Positions 42,440 to 52,797 of a DNA stretch of 64,000 bases are shown one piece after another. The translations under genes and the position numbers were made by a program. The DNA lies in NCBI GenBank assembly GCA_942159475.1, contig OW804098.1:8698773-8762772 (forward strand). The letters are read 5' to 3'. The stretch is from Sthenelais limicola. Its lineage: Eukaryota; Annelida; Polychaeta; Phyllodocida; Sigalionidae. The notes below the pieces were generated by a model. It worked only from the letters and a program-made list of their open reading frames with translations. It was not told the DNA's origin and did no database searches. Position 1 is the first letter of the stretch; the number at the start of each line of letters is the position of its first letter.

Positions 42440-42640
42440 GTCTATAATACATACATATGTATATTAACGTGTACCATCTGGTCACATCAGTTAGAAATTC
42501 GCCTCCAATATAGAAATAACGTGCCCGCATGCTATTCATGCTATATCTCATTTATGTGTCTGCACTAGGATTTCCATGGATCATAGAAGAACCTAACGCG
42601 GTGCATGTGCGTGCTGCTAGTATTATACCGGTATATATAT

Positions 42641-42874
42641 GGGTCAATTTTCAGAAAATGTACAATTGGCAGCTGTATACATTTAGCAAATTCTGCTAAA
42701 TAAGGCTGTAATTTGGCCAATATAAGGTAAATTCGACAATATTCGGCATTGCATTGATGCTAGCAATCCGTTTGGTTAGGTTGAACTGTATTTTGAACTT
42801 TATTTTCGTCTGAAATTTGGGTTATTTAAGAGGATTGGTGAAGGTGAATTGTACATTTTCTGAAGATCTGAGCC
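42641..42874 (+). mobile_element. F1 MITE, subfamily A, ATAT duplication
   Basis: Full-length; tips GGGTCAATTTTCAG and CTGAGCC; ATATAT on both sides. Confidence 0.92.
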
Positions 42875-43104
42875 ATATATGAAAGTGTTGAAGTATCACC
42901 AGATCTCTTTATATTCTGCCAATGCATCATGCTGTAAAAGGGTGATCTAATCATATTGATTAATGGTGTTTGCCAGCCCCGATCCATGTCCCATCATTAA
43001 ACAAGCCGAGCAGTATTTCTTAAATGTAATTATGGCTGTAAAAAATCAAGTTGCGTGAGCGACTTTAGTCTGATTAACTGAAGAACGGTGGAATCTAAAC
43101 ATAT

Positions 43105-43347
43105 GGGTCAGATTTTCAGAAAATGTACAATTCGTCTTCACCAATCCTCTCAAATAACCCACATTTAAGACAAAAATGAGCTTCAAAATGGAGTTTAACA
43201 TAACAGAACTAATACTTTAAATCAATGCGATACCGAATATACTCAGATATACCCGGTATTCTTCATTTTTTAGCAGGATTTAGCAGGATTTAGCAGAATT
43301 TACTAAGAATGTAGCTGCCAATTGTACATTTTCTGAAAATCTGACCC
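43105..43347 (-). mobile_element. F1 MITE, subfamily B
   Basis: The word TAGCAGGATT is repeated near the right end (TTTAGCAGGA twice, then TTTAGCAGAA), a small internal expansion also seen at 57206. Confidence 0.92.
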
Positions 43348-43535
43348 ACATGAGACACTTCTAAGGATAACGCTGGTAAGGCCTTTATTGTGATAGGTAA
43401 GCCTAACCATTCTCATGTTAACCTGATCCAAATAATAGGAGAAGCCAGGCATAAGACATTCTAGTGCTGTACGACCGAAGAGAGTCAACTATAATTACTT
43501 ATTCTCGTTTCTAAGTGACACCCTTAAAGTTATAT

Positions 43536-43771
43536 GGGTCAGATTTTCAGAAAATGTACAATTCACCTTCACCAATCCTTTCAAATAACCCAACTTTCAG
43601 ACAAAAATAAAGTTCAAAATACAGTTCAACCTAACCAAACAGATTGCTAGAATCAATGCAATGCCGAATCTACCCAGTATTGACCCAGTATTGACCAAAC
43701 TGCAGCCTAATTTTGCAGAGTTTACTAAATGTGTAGAGCTGCCAATTGTACATTTTCTGAAAATCTGACCC
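43536..43771 (-). mobile_element. F1 MITE, subfamily A, ATAT duplication
   Basis: The word CCCAGTATTGAC is duplicated internally. ATAT on both sides. Confidence 0.92.
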
Positions 43772-43840
43772 ATATAGGAAGACCGTCTAAGACAATATAA
43801 CATATATTTATTTACCACCATATTGTGGTAGCTATACTTA

Positions 43841-43953
43841 GACCGGGCCCACACATTCAAGAACTCAGAGCCGAATTGGCCTTAAGACAATTCGTATGAA
43901 TTCAAAATCATTCTTAAGAAACATACTTGAGTTCGGTAATGTGTGGGCTTTCT
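43841..43953. mobile_element. Small single-copy MITE (GGCCCACACATT ends)
   Basis: Left GGGCCCACACATTCAAGAAC and CTTAAGACAATTCG; right GAGTTCGGTAATGTGTGGGC. CTTAG occurs at both junctions. Its CCCACAC tip resembles the F3 tips. Confidence 0.65.
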
Positions 43954-44026
43954 TAGAAAGAAACCTTCAATTTTGAGTCCGTCACGATTAGAAATTAAGG
44001 GATGAAGCATTGTACACTGCTCGTAT

Positions 44027-44106
44027 AGTTGGAAGCCTTCTAATCAAGACAATTATTCGTATCTACAATTTGGTTGGTGAAACTTAATACAATGAACTGA
44101 AAATGT
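44027..44106 (+). repeat. Duplicated flank, part 1a
   Basis: From AGTTGGAAGCCTTCTAATCA to ACAATGAACTGAAAAT, repeated at 44873-44952. Confidence 0.85.
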
Positions 44107-44253
44107 AAAGTCTCCCTAGTAGAAGGGTTTCTAAAAAAATAATCATTATATTATAAATACACGTTTATATCTGAACTAGTAAAGGGTGTGGAAGTTAATA
44201 ATTATATGAGTAGTGTTTAGGGAATTTTTCAATCTAGTATCTGTATCTGTAAA

Positions 44254-44435
44254 TGGAAACGAAAACTCAACATCTTAACCTAAAGTTAATTTTGTAATAT
44301 GTCATATTAATTACAATGTCATTTATCACTTTACATTATTTAAATGGAAACGAAACCTTAACATCTTAACCGTAAAGTTAATTTTGAAAAATGTCATATT
44401 GATTACACTGTCATTATCTCTTCATATTATTTAAA
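44254..44435 (+). repeat. 90-bp tandem duplication
   Basis: Two units from AAATGGAAACGAAAAC, CATCTTAACC through AAAGTTAATTTTG to TATTATTTAAA, with about 10% differences. Confidence 0.85.
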
Positions 44436-44570
44436 AGGGATACCAGGAAGACCTCATTGTGAGTGACACTTTGACCATTCCTTTTTGATACTTCATTATA
44501 TCTGATGTAGATGTTTGTTGAATAACAATTGTTATATATATATAGATGTTTCCTCTTACAGAAGCAAAGC

Positions 44571-44639
44571 CTGTTTTTAGCACATTTACACGGTAAATAG
44601 AGGCTAGTGGGTCTGCTGGTCCAATGTTACTTAATATAT
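44571..44639 (+). repeat. Duplicated flank, part 2a
   Basis: From AAGCAAAGCCTGTTTTTAGC through GGTCTGCTGGTCCAATG to TTACTTAATATAT; repeated at 44991-45060. Each is followed directly by an F1 copy, but from different subfamilies. Confidence 0.9.
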
Positions 44640-44867
44640 GGGTCAGATTCTCAGAAAATTGGCAGCTCTACACATTTAGGAAATTCTCCTAAATTGGGCT
44701 GAAAAATGATGAATATCGGGTATATCTGAGTATATTTGGTATCGCATTGATTTAATGTATCAGTTCTGTTATGTTAAACTGCATTTTGAAGCTCGTTTCT
44801 GTCTTAAATGTGGGCTATTTGAGAGGATTGGTGAAGGTAAATTATACATTTTCTGAAAATCTGACCC
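44640..44867 (+). mobile_element. F1 MITE, subfamily B
   Basis: The left terminal repeat lacks TGTACAAT (GAAAATTGGCAGC). Right tip CTGACCC then TTATATAG. Confidence 0.92.
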
Positions 44868-44872
44868 TTATA

Positions 44873-45060
44873 TAGTTGGAAGCCTTCTAATCAAGACAAT
44901 TATTCGTATAGATCTACAATTTGCTGAAACTTAATACAATGAACTGAAAATAGATGTGTGCACATGCACTATTTCCTCTTACAGAAACAACCTGTTTTTA
45001 GCACGTTTACACGGTAAATAGAGGCTAGTGGGTCTGCTGGTCCAATGTTACTTAATATAT
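44873..45060 (+). repeat. Duplicated flank, parts 1b and 2b
   Basis: A shortened copy of 44027-44639: part 1 and part 2 are present with the middle (including the 90-bp repeat) absent. Confidence 0.85.
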
Positions 45061-45295
45061 GGGTCAGATTTTCAGAAAATGTACATATGGCAGCTGTACA
45101 CATTGAGTAAATTCTGCTAAATTAGGCTGCAATTTGGTCAATACAAGGTAAATTCGAGTATATTCGGCATTGCATTGATTCTAGCAATCTGTTTGGTCGG
45201 GTTGAACTGTATTTTGAACTTTATTTTTGTCTTTAATTTGGGTTATTTATGAAGATTGGCGAAGTTTAATTGTACATTTTCTGAAAATCTGACCC
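45061..45295 (+). mobile_element. F1 MITE, subfamily A, ATAT duplication
   Basis: Full-length, at the same nucleotide of the duplicated flank as the B copy at 44640. ATAT on both sides. Confidence 0.92.
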
Positions 45296-45420
45296 ATATC
45301 GCAAGTGCAACTGGCTTTGAACAAGCAGTCAGCTAATGAGGAGTAGAATCCATGTGATTTACAATTGCTGTGCCATGCAGCTAGTTTGTGGAACCTGCAT
45401 GGGCCCCGTGCCTGGTATAC

Positions 45421-45655
45421 GGGTCAGACCTTCAGAAAATGTACACTCGGGAGATCTACACATTTGGTCAATTCTGCTAAATTAGAATGGAAAATGGTCA
45501 ATACTAAGTATATCTGAGTATATTTGATATTGCCTTGATTCAAACAGTCTGTGTGGTTATGGTGAACTGAATTTTGAACCTCATTTTCGTCTTAAATGTG
45601 GGTTATTTGGGAGGATTGGAGAAGGCGAATTGTACATTTTCTGGCGATTTCACCC
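45421..45655 (+). mobile_element. F1 MITE, subfamily D, ATAC duplication
   Basis: Tips GGGTCAGACC and GCGATTTCACCC; interior CCTTGATTCAAACAGTCTG. ATAC at 45417-45420 and 45656-45659. Confidence 0.9.
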
Positions 45656-45928
45656 ATACACTCTTTGACCCGGGCTGTTTGCTCTGTGTTCTCTTCCCAC
45701 CTATTGCTTTCAGACTCAGCAAATAGTGGCTTCTTTATGGTCAAGTCCCGCACTTCTCCAAGTGGCTTCTGCAGTGGCTTCTCTGCTGCTGCCGGTCTCA
45801 GGTACGTGTTTGCTTCCCAAGCCTTGACTTGCGTGTTCATTTCCGCTCAGATGGCAGACATTTAACGTGAAATGAATTAGGTTAATCGAGGGGTTCTTCT
45901 TATACAACTAAAGGCTATGATTATACAG
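45656..45928. other. Unannotated GC-richer stretch
   Basis: Open on both strands for about 80 codons but with no recognisable motif; stutter CTTCTGCAGTGGCTTCTCTG. Not called as an exon. Confidence 0.4.
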
Positions 45929-46126
45929 TCTAAGCCCAAAGTTGAGAGAATCCCTTCAAACGAAGGGAAAGCCTCTCGCCTGAAACCGCCAAGTGCCATT
46001 ATAATTCCATTAAGAAAGCAAAATGTCATTATATTTCAATTAAAACGCCGAGTCTTAGGCTAGGAAACCGATAAGCGAAGTAGGCTGACATACCATTTTT
46101 ATCTGATCTGAGGGTTTGGACCTAGA
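45929..46126 (+). repeat. F8 element, copy 3
   Basis: From TCTAAGCCCAAAGTTGAGAG to GAGGGTTTGGACCTAGA; a single tip unit. Confidence 0.85.
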
Positions 46127-46193
46127 TTGTATATAGCGTTTCCAGTTGTAGGAAATATATGTCTCAACATTTAACCTAACCCATGACACAAAT

Positions 46194-46587
46194 GTGATGT
46201 GTTCCAGGAAAATGAGTTATAAGTCGCAAAAATGATAATTTTTAAAGTGTTTATTTTACAGGATCACTTTATTGGAATGTTCTGATTTTTGGAGAGTTTA
46301 TTACTTGTAGATATATCGATCGATATATCAAGTTTCAGGACAATGTATGTAATATATCCTTTCGTTTTAAAGGTCCTCGTATGGAGTATATTAGTATATT
46401 TATTGCCCCCTGGAAATATTGTAAACCTTTTTTATTCAAAAATACAAATATCAAACCTAGAATCTAGAAAAACGATTTAGATTATTAGACTGTTTACTGT
46501 CATTGGAATCCGCTTGATCTCATCTATTCTAATATGAGAACATCTCAAAAACCGCGACTTATGACTCATTTTCCTGAAACACATCAC
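46194..46587. mobile_element. F2 MITE, AAAT duplication
   Basis: AAAT at 46190-46193 and 46588-46591; tips GTGATGTG and CACATCAC. Confidence 0.9.
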
Positions 46588-46807
46588 AAATAATAAGGTA
46601 ATTGCGGAAATTCGTCAATACTTGAGATATAATTACCGTAAATTCCCTCCAAATCTGAACGATTTAAACGCAAGGGTTTATATCAGAATCTAAATTGTTC
46701 TTCCTGGTTCGATATTGATTTGAGGTTGGTGGGTCTCAATTAACTCCTCCATTAAGTTATCGTCTCATTGCCTTCAAGGTTTTTATAGAGTGTCGCCAGC
46801 CATGCAA

Positions 46808-46832
46808 GCTCTCTCTCTCTCTCTCTCTCTCC
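46808..46832 (+). repeat. (CT)n microsatellite
   Basis: About 12 CT units. Confidence 0.95.
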
Positions 46833-46885
46833 ATCAAATGTGGCCAATCAAGGGCCATTGATATCCGCCTTTAAGACACTGGCAC

Positions 46886-46933
46886 ATTTATATTCATCCC
46901 ATTAGGAGGCCCCATTGAAACTATGCCACAAGA
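46886..46933 (+). repeat. Triplicated flank, unit 1
   Basis: ATTTATATTCATCCCATTAG to ACTATGCCACAAGAG. Units 2 (47165-47209) and 3 (47445-47489) are identical to each other and differ from this one at several positions. Confidence 0.88.
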
Positions 46934-47164
46934 GGGTCAGGTTTTCAGAAAATGTACAATTGGCAGCTCAACACATTTAGTAAATTCTGCTAAATTAGGC
47001 TGAAAAATGAAGAATACCGGGTATATCTGAATATATTTCGGTATCGCATTGATTAAAAGTATCAGTTCTGTTAAACTACATTTTGAAGCTCATTTTTTTC
47101 TTAAATGTGGGTTATTTGAGAGGATTGGTGAAGGCGAATTGTACATTTCCTGAAGATCTGACCC
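46934..47164 (+). mobile_element. F1 MITE, subfamily B
   Basis: It lies between flank units 1 and 2. Right end CATTTCCTGAAGATCTGACCC shares the TTTCCTG change with the next copy. Confidence 0.92.
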
Positions 47165-47209
47165 ATTTATATTCCTCCCATTAGGCCGCATTGAAACTAT
47201 GGCGCAAGT
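47165..47209 (+). repeat. Triplicated flank, unit 2
   Basis: ATTTATATTCCTCCCATTAG to ACTATGGCGCAAGT; 45 bases identical to unit 3. Confidence 0.92.
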
Positions 47210-47444
47210 GGGTCAAATTTTCCGAAAATGTACAATTGCCAGCTCTACACATTTAGGAAATTATGCTAAATTATGCTGAAAAATGAAGAATACCGGGTAT
47301 ATCTGAGTATATTCAGAGTCTAATTGATTTAAAGTATCAGTTCTGCTATGTTAAACTGCATTTGGAAATTCATTTCTGTCTGAAATTTGGGTTATTTGAG
47401 AGGATTGGTGAAGCCGAATTGTACATTTCCTGGAGATCTGACCC
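47210..47444 (+). mobile_element. F1 MITE, subfamily B, diverged
   Basis: Interior differs from its neighbour at roughly one base in nine (TTCAGAGTCTAATTG, GGAAATTCATTTCTGTC), although the 45-base flanks are identical. Confidence 0.92.
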
Positions 47445-47489
47445 ATTTATATTCCTCCCATTAGGCCGCATTGAAACTATGGCGCAAGT
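47445..47489 (+). repeat. Triplicated flank, unit 3
   Basis: Identical to unit 2, then continues into unique ATGGCGTTCAAAGG. Confidence 0.92.
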
Positions 47490-47599
47490 ATGGCGTTCAA
47501 AGGCATCCATTTGCGGCCTGCTGCCTGGTCAATGTGAGTAGTTAAAGGTTTGTTGGATGATGCATGGGCTTCCAACGACGCTAATGTGTAGTAATACCC

Positions 47600-47794
47600 T
47601 GCACTCACACAGCCGATTTTGCTCCCGATTGCCCCACGATTTTGGTCTCCCGATAAATCCTATGATTTAATTTACAATCCTGGTTTATGTTATTTCAAAA
47701 ACATAAACCAGGATTTGAAATGAAGTCATAGGATTCATCGGAAGACCAAAATCGGTGGGCAATCGGGAGGCAAATCGGCTGTGTGTGGGCAGGG
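47600..47794. mobile_element. F3 element, short form
   Basis: Left CCCTGCACTCACACAGCCG, right CGGCTGTGTGTGGGCAGGG followed by TTTAAAG. The centre is a near-perfect palindrome around AACATAAACCAGGATT. The right end touches the next TTAA element. Confidence 0.8.
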
Positions 47795-47798
47795 TTTA

Positions 47799-48279
47799 AA
47801 GCCATGGACTCACATGCACAGGCTTTACAGGCTTTACAGGCTGCCGATTTGGCTGCCGATTTTGGTCTTCCGATAAATCCTATGATTTGAATTCAAGTCC
47901 TTGTTTTTGAAATAACATTTTTTTAGTTTATTTTACACATTTTTTTTTTAGAAATGTGATGTGTCACAAGCCACCAAAGATGGATTTTGAGATACCCCCA
48001 TATTCGAAAAGCAGTTCCTAATGATAGTAAACTTTAATACTTGTTTTAAAATAATTGTTTCTACATGTGATGTGCCACACGAAAATGAGTCTCAAATCGA
48101 GAATCGGCCCCCAAATCGGTCCAGAATTGTGTATATGTGGATCAAGGAAGGAATCGGGGGTCAAATTGGGCATGTTTGGGTCTGAAAACAAGTCCCGATT
48201 TCACAATTTTAATCATCGGGACTGCTGAAATCGGCTCCGTTTGGAAATCGCCCCATGTCAATTCATGTGTTGGTCCCCC
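47799..48279. mobile_element. F3-like TTAA element, carrying an F2 piece
   Basis: Left end AGCCATGGACTCACATGCAC just after TTTAA; right end CAATTCATGTGTTGGTCCCC before TTAA at 48280. GCTGCCGATTT/AAATCGGC words fill the arms. F2 sequence is nested at 47956-48098. Confidence 0.72.
47956..48098. mobile_element. F2 MITE fragment, nested
   Basis: GTGATGTGTCACAAGCCACC, GGATTTTGAGATACC and GATGTGCCACACGAAAATGA are F2 words. The interior is largely deleted. Confidence 0.65.
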
Positions 48280-48283
48280 TTAA

Positions 48284-49092
48284 AGGGTGGTCTCCACTGG
48301 CTGCGGTAGGCTCTGCGGTAAGCTCTGCTGTAAGCCTAGCGATGGTGCTGTGATGGTGAGGAGTGGCGAGGTCCTGCCTACATGGCCAGTGAACCATGTA
48401 GGCAGGACCTCATCACTCCTCTCCACCTTTAGTCCCCGTTTGTTGGGCTGGCGGGGAGGCATGGATAGCCTTAGAGGGACGTCTAAGGCGGAAGGACTGA
48501 CGCCGGGGAGGGGTGGAGGGATGTCTATGGTGCAGCTGACTTCCGGGCCGGGGTGTCGACCTGAGGTTATGCGGTTGCACCCGATGTTAGGGTCAATTGT
48601 GTAAAAAACTGGCCTTAAATGAGAAAACTGAAGTGGCCATTCTCACTGAAATAACCGATTTACCCTGACTGCATCCACTGTGAACTACGGAGCAATGCCG
48701 CGTAAAGTGTCGGCCTATCTGTGTTTTGTTATTGCTAGCCTGAGCGAATGTGCCGCCACCTGACGAGTGCGGCAGTGAACTGACCTGACGGGTCTGGCCA
48801 CGCATGAAATTCGCGGTCGTCGCAGCTTTTGGAATCAGTTCAAGTGTAATCGTATTAAAGAAATGATAGTAACAGCCCAACAAAAGGGGACTAAAGGCAT
48901 TAGAGCATTCGGTTATGGTGCTTCGGGTTGATTATGGCTGCCGGAACCAGAACTTGGCTTCGCCTCGTTCTGGTTCACGGCAACCATAATCAACCCTCAT
49001 CACCATAACCTCATCCTCTAACCGCCTACAGAACCAGCACAAACCATCGCAAGGCTTACCGCAGAGCTTACCGCAGCCAGTGGAGACCACCC
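48284..49092. mobile_element. F6 TTAA-target element, long form
   Basis: TTAA at 48280-48283 and 49093-49096. Ends AGGGTGGTCTCCACTGGCTG and CAGCCAGTGGAGACCACCC. It shares the GAGGTCCTGCCTACATGG hairpin (48369-48412) with the copy at 17187. About 500 extra bases (48430-48910) of GC-richer sequence and a capped hairpin are unique to it. Open frames in the extra part match nothing I know. Confidence 0.85.
48911..49010. repeat. Capped hairpin inside F6
   Basis: Arms GGTTATGGTG...GGTTGATTATGG and CCATAATCAACC...CACCATAACC, inner CCAGAA/TTCTGG. The minus-strand apex reads ACGAG, GC, loop GAA, GC, CAAGT: one change from the box shared by the other hairpins. Confidence 0.88.
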
Positions 49093-49096
49093 TTAA

Positions 49097-49916
49097 GGCA
49101 GTAAAAAGCCAGGTGCCTCGGGAGTACCGATTCATCTTTGGTAGTAATGCGGGAGAGAGATTTATCTTTACCTACGAGTGGCATAACAATCCTCCTTCTT
49201 ACTGTGAGAGGAAGCTTCCGTCTCTTAATGAGAACTGTTAGCTTGGGTATTATCTCCCTGGGACACACGCTATCTATAGGTAGATTGGTTATACAGACAG
49301 GTAAAACAAGCTCATGACACACAAATTATTTCCCTGAGACAGACGCTATAAGTAGATTGAGTACAAAGATAGGTACAGTAAGGTCATGACACAAAAATGC
49401 CTAGTAAAGACGAAGATACGGGAAACTTCATTGAATTGAATTGATTTGAGAAATACTTTTATTTATCATAAAACAGTTACATGAGTATGTAGAGATGAGT
49501 AAATTGGGTATAATATATATGTCCAGGTTTGTTAACTCCCAGTTCTTCCTACAGTTACCCTTTAGGAAGAGATATATTTCTAATCTATTTATAAGGCGTT
49601 TCTACTAATAAAAAGTATATAACATAACATAACATTTCAGACAAGTTTTTCACATATGACAAAATGAGTGTGTGACCCTTTGTACTCAGGGTAGGCGTTA
49701 ATTAGACTAGTGAAATCCGAGAGGTTATTAGACACATTGGTACCATGTCATAAACTGATAATGGATGTGTATTATATATATATATAATAATATGTAAATC
49801 CGACATTTCTTGACAGGAAATATGGAATTAATTGAATTAATTGATATTACAATAATGCATTTTATATATTTTCATCATAAATATTCTTATAACTAAGAAT
49901 GTCTGTACGGTATACC
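49097..49916. other. Unannotated stretch with inverted retroposon tail
   Basis: TTGAATTGAATTGATTTGAG and TTTTATTTATCAT at 49431-49470 read on the minus strand as AAATAAAAG...(CAATT)n. ATAACATAACATAACATTT lies at 49619. Confidence 0.5.
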
Positions 49917-50140
49917 GATCAGATTTTCAGAAGATGTACAATATTGGCAGCTCTACATATTTAGTACATTCAGCTAAATTCTGCTAACAAATGATAAATT
50001 TGGGGTATATCTGAGTATATTTGGTATCGCATTGATTTAAAGTATCAGTTATGTTATGTTAAACTAAATTGTAGCCTTATTTAGCAGAATTGACTAAATG
50101 TGTACAGCTGCCAATTGTGCATTTTCTGAAAATCTGACAC
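49917..50140 (+). mobile_element. F1 MITE, two left halves head-to-head
   Basis: It starts as a plus subfamily-B left half (ATTGGCAGCTCTACATATTT) up to GTTATGTTAAACT, then switches to the reverse complement of a left half (TTAGCAGAATTGACTAAATG, TGTACAGCTGCCAATTG). It has no right half at all. Confidence 0.85.
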
Positions 50141-50689
50141 AGGTAAGGATTGCACATTGCGTCAGGGACTGCCCAGCCTCCATTGGTGCGGGAGACATAA
50201 ACATGGCCCCTAGATTGTACATTTCTCTGCCTCTGATCCGTCATGTATAAAGGTTGAGCCCGTCAGTGTTCAGATGCCCATTTCTGTTCGCTAATCAATC
50301 AAAGCGAACCGGAAACCACTCCGTACCATGTCAACTGCATTAGCACTATTGCCTGCGTGGAGGTGGAGTGGGGGTAGCTTGGGTCTTCATTCACCCAAAC
50401 ACAGCGGTGGGTAGAAGACTATGGTTATTCTCTATTGGATTATCATCTGTGAGCCCATATCTCAATGTTAATGGCCTCAATTGATTATTAAAACTTCATT
50501 GTACAATGCATTTGTTTGTTGTTTGTTGATAGGACTAACTCAACTGTCGTTATTACAAAAGATATACAAATACTAAATAAAAAACAAAAGAAACATCCTT
50601 CAATGTCTGCCAGAACCCGAATCTATAGGAATGCAACAAGGCATACATCAAACTGATACCACAACTGATAGGACACGGTTATTACTTTA
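50141..50689. other. Unannotated stretch
   Basis: Unique DNA; nothing recognised. Confidence 0.5.
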
Positions 50690-50924
50690 GGGTCAGATTT
50701 ACGGAAAATGTACAATTAGCAGCTCTACACATTGAGTAAATTCTGCTAAACTATGCTGCAATTTGGTCAACACTAGGTAAACTCTAGTATATTTGGCATT
50801 GCATTGATTCTAGCAATCTGTTTGGTTAGGTTGAACTGTATTTTGAACTTTATTTTTGTCTGAAATTTGGGTTATTTGAGAGGATTAGTGAAGTTGAATT
50901 GTACATTTTCTAAAAATCTGACCC
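50690..50924 (+). mobile_element. F1 MITE, subfamily A, TTTA duplication
   Basis: Full-length. TTTA at 50686-50689 and 50925-50928. Confidence 0.92.
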
Positions 50925-50973
50925 TTTAGTAGGATATATAGTTTCGCCATTTTTGAAGCAGTTGCAAAAGCGT

Positions 50974-51005
50974 AGGTCCCTCCCCCCCCCCCCTCCCACC
51001 CCTCC
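50974..51005. repeat. Poly-C tract
   Basis: CCCTCCCCCCCCCCCCTCCC-type run (G-rich on the minus strand). Confidence 0.9.
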
Positions 51006-51262
51006 GCCAAATAATGGTACGGCCTTACAGTCAACCTGAAGTCCTAAAAAGCCTAATGGATGGTTGCCACAATAGCAGGCAACCCTCACCTTGGTGTCAG
51101 TCGCACGTTCTGTCTCACTAATCAAACGCCATTCTATACATTGCACAAGTCGAGAGAAAAAAATAGGAACGCTTTTATATATATACACACCGTTGAATTA
51201 CGTAGCAGATTTTTTAAAAGCGACGGATTAGAGCACAATCGGATAAAGCGTGTACAGTATAT

Positions 51263-51497
51263 GGCTCAGAATTTCAGAAAATGTACAATTGGCAGCTGTA
51301 CATATTTAGTAAATTCTACTAAATTTGGCTGCAATTTGGTCAATACTAGGTACATTCGAGTATATTCAGCATTGCATTGGTTCTAGCAATCTGTTTGGTT
51401 AGGTTGAACTGTATTTTGAACATTATTTTCGTCTCAAATTTAGGTTATTTGAGAGGATTGGTGAAAGTGAATTGTACATTTTCTGAAAATCTGACCC
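51263..51497 (+). mobile_element. F1 MITE, subfamily A, ATAT duplication
   Basis: Full-length; left tip GGCTCAG. ATAT at 51259-51262 and 51498-51501. Confidence 0.92.
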
Positions 51498-51870
51498 ATA
51501 TAATTATGCCTTAAAGATAGGTTCCCTATGGGCTAACACAACTATCCGTATGAATTTATAATATAACTGTACATCAACTTCTATCTTATTTTATCCTTTA
51601 TAAAATATGAAATAGATTACAGATTGTATTACAATCGTATGAGTGTCTCACACTTTGTTGTTTAATTTATAAATAGGCATATTCTGATAATTCTTTGTCA
51701 ATTATATAAGTGAAAAAATAAGCGATTTTCTATCTAAAGTAGAAAATTGGATTAAAAATTGAGACATCCCAGTCATCAGGATGGTTTGACTCAAACGGAA
51801 CATGTCTAATTGCGGTCAAAAGGGGGCGCATTGAGCGTCCGAGCCGTCCGGCTGGGGACAAACGTCGCTG

Positions 51871-51952
51871 AACATGGCATGTTTTTTTTATCGATTTTAA
51901 ACCATTAGTTCTATGCGAATCAAGATTCAAAATGGCAGCTATGCAACTCCCC
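51871..51952 (+). repeat. F4 terminal fragment
   Basis: AACATGGCATGTTTTTTTTA to GGCAGCTATGCAACTCCCC; the other end is absent. Confidence 0.75.
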
Positions 51953-52047
51953 TTTTCCCCACTTCATAGTTTGCGCATATGAATAGAATCGAATAGCATT
52001 CTCATAATAATCATACACATAAACCACAATTACGGTCATTGAATGAG

Positions 52048-52283
52048 TGGGTCAGATTTTCAGAAAATGTACAATTCGCCTTCACCAATCCTCTCAAATA
52101 ACCCACATTTAAGATAGAAATGAGCTTCAAAATGCAGTTTAACATAACAGAACTGATACTTTAAATCAATGCGATACTAAATATACTCAGATATACCCGG
52201 TATTAATACTTGTTCAGCCTAATTTAGCAGAATTTCCTAAATATGTAAAGCTGCCAATTGTACATTTTCTGAAATTCTGACAC
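52048..52283 (-). mobile_element. F1 MITE, subfamily B
   Basis: Full-length; right tip CTGACAC. Confidence 0.9.
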
Positions 52284-52476
52284 AAATGTAAAGAAGTTGT
52301 TGTTGTCCTATTTACTGTTACTGTGCTCCTTCCTAACCACAATATACCAAGACGGCAGGTGGTGGTTCTTACAGGATAATGCCATCCCCACATGTGTTCA
52401 TCCCCATTCAGATGAACATAAGAATTGGTTGACGGGGATAGAAACACTGGATCTATTACTCCACAGTCACACACAT

Positions 52477-52711
52477 GGGTCAGATTTTCAAAAAATGCAC
52501 AATCTAAAATTCTACAAATCTCTCAAATTCTGCTAAATTAGAGTGAGAAATGATAAATACTGACAATATCTGAGTGTATTCTGTATTGTACTCATTACAT
52601 AAATCTGTTGGGTTATGTTGAACTGTATTTTGAACTTAATTTTCGTCTTAAATTTGGGTTATTTGAGAGGATTGGTGAAGGTAAATTGTACATTTTCTGA
52701 TGACCTGGTCC
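52477..52711 (+). mobile_element. F1 MITE, subfamily C
   Basis: Left interior TCTAAAATTCTACAAATCTC; right tip ATGACCTGGTCC. Flanks ACAT and ATAT. Confidence 0.88.
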
Positions 52712-52797
52712 ATATAATATACAGGTGGTATTGTGCATGGAATTTTCGCAAGATGGAAGAGAGTACAACAGACAATGAATGTATTAGTTAATGTGGG

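Noticed and set aside
45596..45865. Possible exon in GC-richer DNA
   Set aside because: Open on both strands but begins inside F1, shows no motif, and lacks a clear splice pair that I could defend.
48447..48900. Captured gene fragment within the long F6 element
   Set aside because: Higher GC and some open frames, but no recognisable domain on either strand.
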